This document shows, in pieces, positions 26,156-34,775 of a DNA stretch of 64,000 nucleotides; the stretch's first letter is position 1; the number at the start of each line of letters is the position of its first letter. Position numbers and translations under genes: made by a program. The stretch comes from Psychroserpens ponticola (lineage in GTDB: Bacteria > Bacteroidota > Bacteroidia > Flavobacteriales > Flavobacteriaceae): NCBI RefSeq assembly GCF_023556315.2, contig NZ_CP116221.1, forward strand, positions 3,858,001 through 3,922,000, given 5' to 3'. Under the pieces are notes generated by a model. It was not told where the DNA came from. It worked only from the letters and a program-made list of their open reading frames with translations, and searched no databases.

Positions 26156-26946
26156 AAGAATTTCAAAATAAAAATTATTGGACACTCATTTTAGGAGGCT
26201 CTAGCGGATTAGGTTTAGCAACAGCCCAAAAACTTGCAAAACATGGTATGAATATTTGTATCATACATCGAAACTCGAGAGCCCAAGAAGATGAGATTAA
26301 TACTGAATTTAATAAAATTGTAGCTGAAGGCGTGCAATTCAAATCGTTTAATATTGACGCTTTCAAATCTGAAAAAAGAGAACAAATTATATCTGAATTA
26401 AAAATTGTATTTGGCTCACTTGGAAAAATAAGAACCTTAGTACATAGTGTTGCTAAAGGAAATTTAAAACCCATGTTAGATGATCAAAAACCAACACTTA
26501 AGACAGATGATTTCAATTTAACTATTAATGCAATGGCAATAAGTTTGTACGATTGGACAAAAGCGATTTTTGAAGCTAAATTATTTTTTGAAGATGCTCG
26601 AATTATTAGTTTCACAAGTGAAGGCAATACTAAAGCTTGGAAAAATTACGCAGCAGTTTCAGCAGCAAAAGTAACATTGGAAGCCATAAGTAGAAACATA
26701 GCTTTAGAGTTTGCTCCTTTTGGAATTAGAGCCAATTGCGTTCAGGCAGGAGTAACAGACACAGCATCTTTGAGAATGATTCCTGGAAGTGATAAAATTA
26801 AAGAACACAGTTTAAAACGAAATCCGTTTAAAAAATTAACACAACCTGAAGACGTAGCAAACGCTGTATATCTCTTGTCTAAAGACGAAGCATCTTGGAT
26901 TAATGGTTGTGTTATCCCTGTGGATGGAGGAGAACATATATCCTAA
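26149..26946 (+). CDS. SDR enzyme with FabL/FabI-like enoyl-ACP reductase signature
   Basis: A 265-aa short-chain dehydrogenase. Cofactor motif GGSSGLG near residue 16-22; active site Tyr167-x6-Lys174 (NYAAVSAAK). The six-residue spacing is the enoyl-ACP reductase hallmark; classical ketoreductases have Tyr-x3-Lys. HSVAKG at 99-104 resembles the SVGFA loop of FabI. The C-terminus has the SDR end motif INGCVIPVDGG. It most resembles B. subtilis FabL (enoyl reductase III). The start overlaps the PKS stop as ATGGTAA. It probably reduces the enoyl chain of the starter acyl group. The operon has no clear ketoreductase, so FabG from primary metabolism would be needed. Confidence 0.8.
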   Translation: MVKEFQNKNYWTLILGGSSGLGLATAQKLAKHGMNICIIHRNSRAQEDEINTEFNKIVAEGVQFKSFNIDAFKSEKREQIISELKIVFGSLGKIRTLVHSVAKGNLKPMLDDQKPTLKTDDFNLTINAMAISLYDWTKAIFEAKLFFEDARIISFTSEGNTKAWKNYAAVSAAKVTLEAISRNIALEFAPFGIRANCVQAGVTDTASLRMIPGSDKIKEHSLKRNPFKKLTQPEDVANAVYLLSKDEASWINGCVIPVDGGEHIS

Positions 26947-26964
26947 TTATAAATTAAAACTAAA

Positions 26965-26993
26965 TGTCACCTTGAGCGCAATCGAAAGGTCTT
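26965..26993 (+). repeat. Intergenic repeat copy (forward) inside the polyketide operon
   Basis: TGTCACCTTGAGCGCAATCG then AAAGGTCTT belongs to the TGTCACC-TCGAGCGCAGTCGA-GAGGT type of Bacteroidota intergenic repeat. It lies in the 65-base gap between the SDR and FabZ-like genes. A related copy in inverse orientation lies at 28726-28753. Confidence 0.6.
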
Positions 26994-27011
26994 TAATAAT
27001 TAATATTTTAA

Positions 27012-27449
27012 TTGAACAGCAATCAAATCATAGCTTTATTACCCTATCAAGAACCATTTTTGTTTGTTGATGAGTTAACCGAAATATCTTCGGAAGGCAT
27101 AACAGGAAACTTTACCTTTAAAGAAGATGCCTTTTTTTACGAAGGACATTTTAAAGACAATCCAATTACTCCTGGTGTAATTCTTACAGAGTGTATGGCT
27201 CAAATTGGTGTTGTGTGTTTAGGAATTTATATAATGAAAGATGAACTTTCAGAACAAAATCATCCGCAAATAGCATTAACCTCTAGTCAAATGGATTTCT
27301 TTTTACCCGTGTTTCCTGGAGAAAAAGTTACTGTAGTTTCTGAAAAAGAAGTCTTTCGTTTCAATAAGTTAAAATGTAATGTGAAACTTTTTAATGAGAA
27401 AGAAGAATTAATGTGTCGTGGTATGATTTCAGGAATGCTAAAATTATGA
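27012..27449 (+). CDS. FabZ-like 3-hydroxyacyl-ACP dehydratase (hotdog fold)
   Basis: A 145-aa cytoplasmic hotdog protein. It has LLPYQEPFLFVDEL at the start and the catalytic segment GHFKDNPITPGVILTECMAQ with His46 and Glu60, the FabZ/FabA pair. The start is TTG 27012: no ATG lies between the repeat element and the conserved LLPYxxP motif. The gene overlaps the KAS start as ATGA. It probably dehydrates beta-hydroxyacyl-ACP on the operon's own ACP. It is a second FabZ-type enzyme, apart from the lpxC-fabZ type expected elsewhere in the genome. Confidence 0.85.
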   Translation: MNSNQIIALLPYQEPFLFVDELTEISSEGITGNFTFKEDAFFYEGHFKDNPITPGVILTECMAQIGVVCLGIYIMKDELSEQNHPQIALTSSQMDFFLPVFPGEKVTVVSEKEVFRFNKLKCNVKLFNEKEELMCRGMISGMLKL

Positions 27450-28714
27450 AAAATAGAGTCGTCATTACAGGATTGGGAGTTGTAGCGCCAAATGGAGTTG
27501 GTCTCGATGCATTTTCTAAAGCGATTAAAAAAGGTAAATCAGGAATTACCTTTCATCAACAATTAGCCGACTTAAATTTCTCGTGTTGCATTGGTGGAAT
27601 TCCTCATATTTCAGAAGAAAAGAAACTCGAATATTTAACACCTTTACAATTAAGAGGATTCAATAGCTCAGGAATTTTATATGGCTGTATGGCAGGAATT
27701 GATGCTTGGAAAGATGCTGGATTTAATATAGAAACTAACAGTGAATTAGATTTTGATAGCGGAACTGTTTTCGGAACAGGAACTTCTGGTGTTGAGAAAT
27801 TCAGAGAAGCGATTTATAAACTAGATGATAATCAAGTAAAACGTTTAGGAAGTACTGTTGTTGTGCAAACTATGACAAGTGGAATCAGTGCATTTTTGGG
27901 TGGGATTTTAGGCTTAGGAAACCAGGTTACAACGAATTCTTCAGCATGCACCACAGGAACCGAAGCTATTTTGATGGGTTATGAACGTATCAAAAATGGT
28001 CAAGCGAAACGAATGTTGGTTGGAAGTTGTAGTGATGGTGGACCCTATATTTGGGGTGGATTTGATGCCATGCGAGTCATGACTTATAAACACAATGATT
28101 CTCCTAAACAAGGCTCGAGACCAATGAGTGCATCAGCATCAGGATTTGTTCCTGGAGCAGGAGCAGGAGCTTTGGTTTTAGAATCTTTAGAGAGTGCTCA
28201 AGAACGAAGTGCAACTATTTATGCTGAGGTTTTAGGAGGACATATTAATTCGGGAGGACAACGTAATGGAGGAACGATGACTGCTCCAAATGCTGAAGCA
28301 GTTCAGCGTTGCATTAAAGAAGCTATTGTAAATGCTAATATTTCAGCAAATGATATTGATGTTATTAATGGTCATTTAACAGCAACTTCAAAAGATAGCC
28401 TTGAAATAGAGAACTGGACGATAGCTTTGAATAGAAAAGGCGACAACTTTCCTTTTATTAATTCCTTGAAATCAATGGTTGGCCATTGTTTAGCTGCTGC
28501 TGGAAGTATTGAAAGTGTAGCAACTATTTTGCAATTAAAAGAACAATTTGTGTTTCCAAATAGTAATTGTGAGGATGTACATGATGAAATTTCCGAATTA
28601 ATTTCTGAAGATAAAATTGTCAAACAATTAATGCATACCGAATTGAATATTGCAGCAAAAGCAAGTTTTGGGTTTGGTGATGTGAATGGTTGTGTTATCT
28701 TTAAAAAGTATTGA
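27446..28714 (+). CDS. Beta-ketoacyl-ACP synthase (FabF-like)
   Basis: A 422-aa elongating condensing enzyme. Catalytic Cys168 in SSACTTGTEAI, His310 in INGHLTATSKDS and His347 in SMVGHCLAAAGS. The first His motif reads GHLTAT instead of the usual AHGTST, which marks a divergent subfamily; all three catalytic residues remain. The start is ATG 27446 (MKNRVVITGLGVVAPNG, the family start), overlapping the FabZ-like stop as ATGA; an ATG at 27413 is too far upstream. A possible role is elongation of the acyl primer used by the type III PKS. A repeat fragment lies after the stop. Confidence 0.88.
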   Translation: MKNRVVITGLGVVAPNGVGLDAFSKAIKKGKSGITFHQQLADLNFSCCIGGIPHISEEKKLEYLTPLQLRGFNSSGILYGCMAGIDAWKDAGFNIETNSELDFDSGTVFGTGTSGVEKFREAIYKLDDNQVKRLGSTVVVQTMTSGISAFLGGILGLGNQVTTNSSACTTGTEAILMGYERIKNGQAKRMLVGSCSDGGPYIWGGFDAMRVMTYKHNDSPKQGSRPMSASASGFVPGAGAGALVLESLESAQERSATIYAEVLGGHINSGGQRNGGTMTAPNAEAVQRCIKEAIVNANISANDIDVINGHLTATSKDSLEIENWTIALNRKGDNFPFINSLKSMVGHCLAAAGSIESVATILQLKEQFVFPNSNCEDVHDEISELISEDKIVKQLMHTELNIAAKASFGFGDVNGCVIFKKY

Positions 28715-28725
28715 AAAGATAACTC

Positions 28726-28753
28726 AAACCTCTCGACTGCGCTCGCGGAGACA
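28726..28753 (-). repeat. Intergenic repeat copy (reverse) between KAS and ACP genes
   Basis: Read on the minus strand it gives TGTCTCCGCGAGCGCAGTCG then AGAGGTTT, related to the copy at 26965-26993. The two copies bracket the FabZ-KAS pair in opposite orientations. Confidence 0.6.
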
Positions 28754-28765
28754 GTTTACAAAACT

Positions 28766-29020
28766 ATGACCAAAGACGAATTGATTGCCAAATTAAAAAC
28801 GATTGTAAAGCCTTACATTCAAGATAAAACTGCGTTTGATAACTTATCTGAAGACACAGATTTTATTAATGATTTAAAGATTAATTCTGCAAATTTAGTT
28901 GATGTTATTCTTGATGTTGAAGACGAATTTGATATTAGAATCGAGAATGATGATATGGAAAAAATGATATCAGTAAAAGCAGCTATGGATATTGTAAATG
29001 AAAAATTAGCTCAAAGATGA
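28766..29020 (+). CDS. Acyl carrier protein of the polyketide operon
   Basis: An 84-aa four-helix carrier protein. The phosphopantetheine Ser41 lies in KINSANLVDVIL (motif N-S-A rather than the D-S-L of FAS ACPs), followed by DVEDEFDIRI. Acidic overall and normal length. It would hold growing acyl chains for the KAS, dehydratase and SDR. The PPTase start overlaps its stop as ATGA, so holo-ACP formation is directly coupled. Confidence 0.9.
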   Translation: MTKDELIAKLKTIVKPYIQDKTAFDNLSEDTDFINDLKINSANLVDVILDVEDEFDIRIENDDMEKMISVKAAMDIVNEKLAQR

Positions 29021-29583
29021 TTGGAAATGACGTTGTAGATTTAAAGCAAGCAGCAAAAGATTCTAATTGGAAAAGACCTCGTTTTTTAGATAAAGTATTT
29101 ACACAAAAAGAGCAATCAATTATTTTTTATTCAGCAAACAAGGAACAAATGGTTTGGTTGCTTTGGAGTATGAAGGAAGCTGCGTATAAAGCTTTCGTAA
29201 GGGAATTTAAGCATTGCTTCTTCAACCCAAAACTAGCCGAATGTCAATTGGATTTAAACAATGAAGGTTTCGTTAGTATAAACGATAACACGTATTATTT
29301 AAAATCAACAATTACTTCAGAATATGTTCATAGTATAGCAAGTAATACAAATGAAAAATTTCCAAAAGCTGACCTTTTTAAATTGTATGATAATAATTTA
29401 AGTGACGAAGTCAGATCACGATTAATACATCAAGTCATAAATGGAAAAGATCGAGATATAAATTCAATTAATATTAAAAAGACAGTATTAGGAGTTCCAA
29501 ATGTGTTTTTAGGCAACCAACAAATTTTTGAAGCTTTATCAATATCTCATCATGGTAAATATGCTGCTTTTGCTATTTATTAA
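29017..29583 (+). CDS. 4'-phosphopantetheinyl transferase
   Basis: A 188-aa enzyme that transfers phosphopantetheine from CoA to the Ser of carrier proteins. The three superfamily motifs are present: MIGNDVVDL at the N-terminus (metal ligand Asp), WSMKEAAYKA (the WxxKEA motif, about 51-60) and SISHHGKYAAFA at the end (SHxxxxA). The length lies between AcpS and Sfp types. The ATG is inside the ACP stop (ATGA). It probably serves the operon's ACP; the genome likely has another for the FAS ACP. Its 3' end overlaps the convergent ABC ATPase gene by 11 bases. Confidence 0.85.
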   Translation: MIGNDVVDLKQAAKDSNWKRPRFLDKVFTQKEQSIIFYSANKEQMVWLLWSMKEAAYKAFVREFKHCFFNPKLAECQLDLNNEGFVSINDNTYYLKSTITSEYVHSIASNTNEKFPKADLFKLYDNNLSDEVRSRLIHQVINGKDRDINSINIKKTVLGVPNVFLGNQQIFEALSISHHGKYAAFAIY

Positions 29584-30484
29584 TACTCAAATAAACAGTG
29601 TTTCCTTCAGAAAGTTCTTCGAAGTGTTCGAAAAATATAGTTTCATTTTCGAAATAAGATTCAATTAAATAATAAGTTCCTTTAAAATAGTTTTTATTAA
29701 CGATTACTTGAATATTTGATTTTTCAACGATGCCCAATTGATGTGCATATACGATTTCATTATTGATCGTATTAAATTCATCAAAAAAGGAAGCGATTAA
29801 TGGTGTATTTGGATTCTGAAATAAATATTTAGGAGTGTCGTTAGCTTCAATTTCTGCATTATTTAACAAAATTATACGATTTGCAAATTCTAAGACATCA
29901 TTTTTATCATGAGTAGCAACAATGCATGTGATTTTTTTGTCTTTTAAATAGTTAAAAACACGTCGTCTGAGGGATTGTTTTTTGAAATTATCAATGTGAC
30001 TAAAAGGTTCATCTAAAAGAATGATTTCTGGCTCTTTCGCTAATGCTCGAGCAAGTGCCACACGTTGTTTTTGTCCGCCACTGAGTGTTTTTACTTTTAC
30101 ATGAGCAAACTTAGTGAGTTCAACAACCTCAAGTAATTCTTTAGTTCGTTTTTGTTTTTCTTCTGGAAAGAAATTTGAGAGAAATTTACCAATATTTTCT
30201 TCCACGCTAATGTATGGCATTAAATCAAATTCTTGAGCCACATATTTTATAAAATCATAACCTATTACAAGATTATATTTTGGTCCTAAAATTTGTTGTT
30301 TTCCCCAAAATAATGAACCACTGTCTAAGTCATATTCACCGTAAAGAAGTTTGAGCAATGTGGTTTTTCCAGATCCACTTTCACCAATTATAGAAATGTT
30401 TTCCCCAAGATTTACAGAGAAGTTTATATGATTTAAAATCTTAGTTTTATTATAACTAAAAGAAAGGTTTTTAACTTGAAGCAT
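29573..30484 (-). CDS. ABC transporter ATP-binding protein
   Basis: A 303-aa ATPase with a complete nucleotide-binding domain (about 1-215): Walker A GESGSGKTTLL, Q-loop YVAQEFDL, signature LSGGQKQR, Walker B IILLDEP, switch histidine VATHD. A C-terminal extension of about 85 residues has a regulatory-domain-like beta pattern, as in some amino-acid or sugar importers. No permease gene adjoins, so the transport substrate and partner are unknown. Convergent with the polyketide operon. Confidence 0.85.
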   Translation of the reverse strand: MLQVKNLSFSYNKTKILNHINFSVNLGENISIIGESGSGKTTLLKLLYGEYDLDSGSLFWGKQQILGPKYNLVIGYDFIKYVAQEFDLMPYISVEENIGKFLSNFFPEEKQKRTKELLEVVELTKFAHVKVKTLSGGQKQRVALARALAKEPEIILLDEPFSHIDNFKKQSLRRRVFNYLKDKKITCIVATHDKNDVLEFANRIILLNNAEIEANDTPKYLFQNPNTPLIASFFDEFNTINNEIVYAHQLGIVEKSNIQVIVNKNYFKGTYYLIESYFENETIFFEHFEELSEGNTVYLSINK

Positions 30485-30500
30485 TTAGCAAAAATAGCAT

Positions 30501-30534
30501 AAAAAGCCGCTACATTTCTAGTAACGGCTTTTTT
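30501..30534 (-). terminator. Terminator at the end of the FG-GAP gene 30556-32997
   Basis: The stem AAAAAGCCG...CGGCTTTTTT (about 30501-30534) has an imperfect CTAC/GTAA extension and functions on the minus strand. It sits directly after the stop of the minus-strand gene ending at 30556. Confidence 0.7.
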
Positions 30535-30555
30535 ATAAAAAATAAATAAATAGAA

Positions 30556-32997
30556 TTATTGCTTTATGAATTTTTGATTTCTAATCGTGTTGTCAGATAC
30601 AATACTGATGATATAGTTTCCGGCAGATAATTGAGATACATCAATTGACTTAGAATTACTTAATGAATTGGTCATCACACGTCTTCCGCTTATATCATAA
30701 ATATTGTAGAATGCATTTTCTAACTGTAAGCCAGTTGTAATATTTAAAACATTTTTAGTTGGGTTTGGCGACAAAATGAAATCATTAGCAAATACCTCTT
30801 CATCAACTCCGAGTGCGTCACAAGAAGAATCCCCTGCACCTTCAACAGCATTAAATGTTTTATTAATGTCTGGGTTTAAAAACACTTCACAAGGAGAGTT
30901 TGGCCAATACACAATGATATGATTAACACTATCGTCGTTTCCAAGTCCAAAATGTGTATTTAAAGTACTCATATATTCAAACCCTTCACCACTACGAACA
31001 TCTCTAATTTGGACACCACTATCAGTGTATATTTCTACACGAGCACCAATACCATCAATATTACTTGCAGTACCAACAGTGTTTATTTTAATCCAATTGT
31101 TACTCGTTGTTAAGTTCCAATAAATATTACCGCTATAATATGCATCAATAAATCCATCATTATTTAAATCACCAAAAGATCCATTTTTATAATTGATTTG
31201 AGTATCATCGGCATCTTCAAAAGTAAGATCACCTTTTCCATACATAATTGTTCCATTACATAGAATATCTAAAAACCCATCATTATCTATATCATAACTC
31301 ACATTTTCGTGACCATTCGAAGCTCCACTTACACCAGCACCAGTTGTTACATCTGTAAAAGAACCATCGCCATTATTACGCATAAGTTTATGATTTCCTG
31401 AGCTAGCACCAACAAAAACGTCCATGTCTCCATCGTTATCATAATCTGCCCAAGATGATGACCAAGTTTGCATAGGATCAGCAAGGCCTAAAGCGTTTGC
31501 ATTTTCTGTAAAAGTACCATCACCATTATTGGTAAGCATGACATTTGTTCTTCTAGCAGTTTCACCTCCACATTTAGCGATAAACATATCCATGTCTCTA
31601 TCGTTATCATAATCGATCCAAATAGAACCATAATTACCACCAGAATAATAGTCGCCTAAATTAAAAGGCGCATCTGGCGTAACGTTAGATTGATAAAACG
31701 TAAGGTTACCAGAACCATCATTTATATAATATACATTTGGCTCAACATCATGACAAACAAAAGCATCTAAATGGCCATCTTGATTGATATCAACAAAATT
31801 TGAACGTTGAGAAAACACATATTCACCAGTAGAGATTTCAGTAAAACCAGAACCAGTACCATCACTTTTCATAAATGTAACACCGCTTCCAGATCCATAA
31901 AGTAAATCGGTATAACCATCTTTATTAAAATCGGCCGCAGCCATACTCCAACCAGGTAAAAAGTCGGCACTAGGTGTTGGAATATCCACTTCGTTAAAAC
32001 CTCCAGAAGCTAATTGATAGTGTATGTTTACATTACTTGTAGATGCAGACACAATATCATCTAAGTTATCTCCATTCATATCCACAACAGTTAAGTCGTA
32101 ACCTCCAATACTGATAGCTTGAAGAGAGAAATCTACTCTAGAAGGAATTAATGTGGTAAAGTTTACGGGTCCCATCCAATTGCTAAAATCAGCTCCTCCA
32201 CAAAAGCCTCTTACATAGATTTCATAGGAAGTATTCTGAGTTAATCCGCTTAATACATGTGGATTATTAGTAGTTGTAGATGTTCCAGAGCCAGAAGGAA
32301 TACCAGTTCCAGGAGCTTGTAAAGCTATTTCCCAAGACGTTTCTACATCACCAGCATCCCAATATACATTGGCACCATCTGAAGAAATAAAAGTAACAGA
32401 TAGATCACTCACGTTTGGACAAGCAGGAGGTGTTTCAGACCTAATTAATGGAGAATTAAAACAAAATCCCCAACCAAATGAACCATTATCCTCATAAAGG
32501 ATACGATATTTAAAATTAGCTAATTGAGAAGCTGTAAAAGAAGCAATATTTATAGTTTCATTAACTTGTTCAGGAGTTCCATTACAAAAACCCGAATTTG
32601 GAGCGTTATTTGTTTCAGATAATTCTGAACCATAATCCTGCCAATTTCCAGCATCATTATCCCAATACTGTATGTTTAAATCTTCAGTTTGGAAAATATT
32701 AAATACATATGAGCCAGATACTGTAATCCAAGTTTCTCCTGCAGCATGAGCAGCAGTTAAATCAATGGTGTTAGATTCTGCAGCTAGATTATTGTTTGAA
32801 TCTCCACCTGGTAAGTCATCATTAAATGAGAAGTTTGATGAGTTGTCAGTTGGGTTGTCTGTAAAGTAGTCAGTATTTGCATCATAAGAACCAGTAATTG
32901 TCCAGTTATTGTTTGGCCAGTTTGCTGGTTCGTTTAAAACCTGAGCAACGGAACAATAAGAAATAATCAAACATGCTATTAATGTAATTTTTTTCAT
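30556..32997 (-). CDS. T9SS-secreted FG-GAP/ASPIC protein (short form)
   Basis: An 813-aa exported protein: signal peptide (MKKITLIACLIISYCSVAQ), a beta-sandwich region (about 20-190), a fibronectin type III domain (about 192-280), then FG-GAP/VCBS propeller repeats with calcium-binding DxNxDGxxD loops (about 285-600). After these come an ASPIC/UnbV domain (about 640-705, IGARVEIYTDSGVQIRDVRSGEGF) and a C-terminal type A T9SS sorting domain (FILSPNPTKNVLNI to IRNQKFIKQ). It is a surface-anchored or released adhesin- or enzyme-like cargo of unknown ligand. Its FG-GAP/ASPIC DNA is near-identical to the middle gene, with a constant offset of 3850 bases. Confidence 0.88.
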   Translation of the reverse strand: MKKITLIACLIISYCSVAQVLNEPANWPNNNWTITGSYDANTDYFTDNPTDNSSNFSFNDDLPGGDSNNNLAAESNTIDLTAAHAAGETWITVSGSYVFNIFQTEDLNIQYWDNDAGNWQDYGSELSETNNAPNSGFCNGTPEQVNETINIASFTASQLANFKYRILYEDNGSFGWGFCFNSPLIRSETPPACPNVSDLSVTFISSDGANVYWDAGDVETSWEIALQAPGTGIPSGSGTSTTTNNPHVLSGLTQNTSYEIYVRGFCGGADFSNWMGPVNFTTLIPSRVDFSLQAISIGGYDLTVVDMNGDNLDDIVSASTSNVNIHYQLASGGFNEVDIPTPSADFLPGWSMAAADFNKDGYTDLLYGSGSGVTFMKSDGTGSGFTEISTGEYVFSQRSNFVDINQDGHLDAFVCHDVEPNVYYINDGSGNLTFYQSNVTPDAPFNLGDYYSGGNYGSIWIDYDNDRDMDMFIAKCGGETARRTNVMLTNNGDGTFTENANALGLADPMQTWSSSWADYDNDGDMDVFVGASSGNHKLMRNNGDGSFTDVTTGAGVSGASNGHENVSYDIDNDGFLDILCNGTIMYGKGDLTFEDADDTQINYKNGSFGDLNNDGFIDAYYSGNIYWNLTTSNNWIKINTVGTASNIDGIGARVEIYTDSGVQIRDVRSGEGFEYMSTLNTHFGLGNDDSVNHIIVYWPNSPCEVFLNPDINKTFNAVEGAGDSSCDALGVDEEVFANDFILSPNPTKNVLNITTGLQLENAFYNIYDISGRRVMTNSLSNSKSIDVSQLSAGNYIISIVSDNTIRNQKFIKQ

Positions 32998-33035
32998 AAA
33001 AATTTATGTATTAGGTAAATAGTTTCTAAAAATAA

Positions 33036-33066
33036 TAAAAAAAAACCTCCAAATATAATTTGGAGG
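33036..33066 (-). terminator. Terminator of the middle FG-GAP gene
   Basis: The stem CCTCCAAAT (33046-33054) with ATTTGGAGG (33058-33066) is followed, on the minus strand, by nine T residues. Confidence 0.82.
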
Positions 33067-33151
33067 CCTTTAATAAAGACTAAATAAGTCTTAAGCTTTT
33101 GATTTAAAATAGAATATTTACATGTTTTTCAATAGTAATTAGTAAATTAAA

Positions 33152-34775
33152 TCTGTTCAATAAATGATTACAGCATTATTGTTTTATCAATTTTAATGTT
33201 GATGTATTATTTTTCGCATAAACTTTTAAGAAATAAATAGCTGCATTTAAATGGCTAACATCAATTTGATTAAAATCAGCATTAATTGTTTTTATTAATT
33301 GGCCATTAATGTTAATAATCTCAATTTTAGTTAAATTTTCTGTATTTCCTTTAATGTATAGGGTATTCTTTACAGGATTAGGATAAAGTTTAAAAGAATT
33401 ACTTTCATAAGAAGCGATATCTAAGGTGGTCACACCAGCAGCAGCACAATCATAAGTGTCGTCTGTTATTTGCACTCCAGGGTTACCTGTACAATCTGGA
33501 GCACCAGCACCACCACAAGCTGTATAAAATTGATCTTGAAATACGCCATCATTATAGAAACACACATCAGCATCTTGACCAGCATTAACATATTTTATTT
33601 TAATATGAAACAGTACTTTAGGTGTTGCAGTAATTTGGATGTTAGGAATGTTACTAGCAATGAACGATTCGGAAAAATTTTGTTGAAAAGATAGTGACAC
33701 TCTAGAAGCGGTATTATCATTTTGGACAAAATCTTTATAAGCAGGAAGTGTAGCAAAATTACCTTCTAAAATAGAACCAGTAGGTTGAGAGTATTCAATA
33801 GCTCCATTTGAAGATATATTCCCACCAAAAGCTGCGGTATTATACTCAAAATAGACTTGCCCAGAACCTACATAGAAATCTTCTGTAGATGCAATTAAAA
33901 TATCTGCTTCATAAAAATTATCACTACCATCATTAGTAATTTGAGCATTAGCAAAAGTTAAAGTAAGGTTAGATTCTAATTGATCTTCATTAGATTCGCC
34001 AGACCTTTGAAATTGTTGACCACGTCCAATATTAGGATTAATTAAAGTGTTGACATCTGAATTTTGAATTTGTGCATTAGCATCCATATCCGCATTATTA
34101 TATCCAGAACCACCAATAAGTTGAATCACACCACTAGCATCCGAATTTTGTACTTGCTCATTTCCATCAAAATCACCTGTATACATTCCATATTTACCAT
34201 TAGCTAGAGCAACAACAGCATTGTTGTCACCTTCAACTGTGTTTGGGTTTGAAGCAAAATCAATAATTGATTTGGAAGGACTTAAAGCATGTGTTGTAGC
34301 ACTCATAACACCAAGATGGTTACGGTGTTTAATAGCGATGAAATAGTCGTCTTGATCTTGGTCAAAACCTAAGGCAGAGAGACCATCTACACCAACCACA
34401 TCACCATCACGTTGTAAAAGAGCAGATTGAGAATCAATAACAATAGAGTTATCGTTTTTATCTCTAAGTTCCACAAACACCCAATCAACAATAGCATCAT
34501 CACCAGTAGTATTAAACACAGAAGGGTCAGCGATTAAAGCATCAGCATAAGGGCTAGTAGTAGCATTAGAAGCTAACCAACCATTAAGTCTTAAATCATC
34601 ACGCATTAAGTTGTTTTCACCAGAATTAGGGTTTAAAGCGGCACCTTCTAAGTAAGCTATTGGAGATACGACACAACGAAAACCAGTACCTTCAACAGCA
34701 TTGAAAGGTTGATTTATAGGCGGATTTAAAAATGTTTCACCACCAGAGTTAGGCCAGTATATAGTAATATGTGAG
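33152..34775. repeat. Large near-identical duplicated block, copy 1 (3' module of the middle FG-GAP gene)
   Basis: About 1.62 kb matches 36935-38558 with a constant offset of 3783 bases. Only a handful of substitutions are visible, and the 24 bases after the stop codon are included. It encodes the linker, dockerin-like, cohesin-like and sorting modules. Confidence 0.92.

Noticed and set aside
22711-29583. Aryl polyene/flexirubin gene cluster
   Set aside because: It shares FabZ, KAS, ACP and PPTase types, but the DarA/DarB resorcinol pair and ammonia lyase are absent and a type III PKS is present instead.
33470-33694. A 74-codon plus-strand frame, identical to one at 37253-37477
   Set aside because: Both are antisense to the duplicated 3' module of the T9SS genes. 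Their identity reflects the duplicated DNA, not conserved coding.
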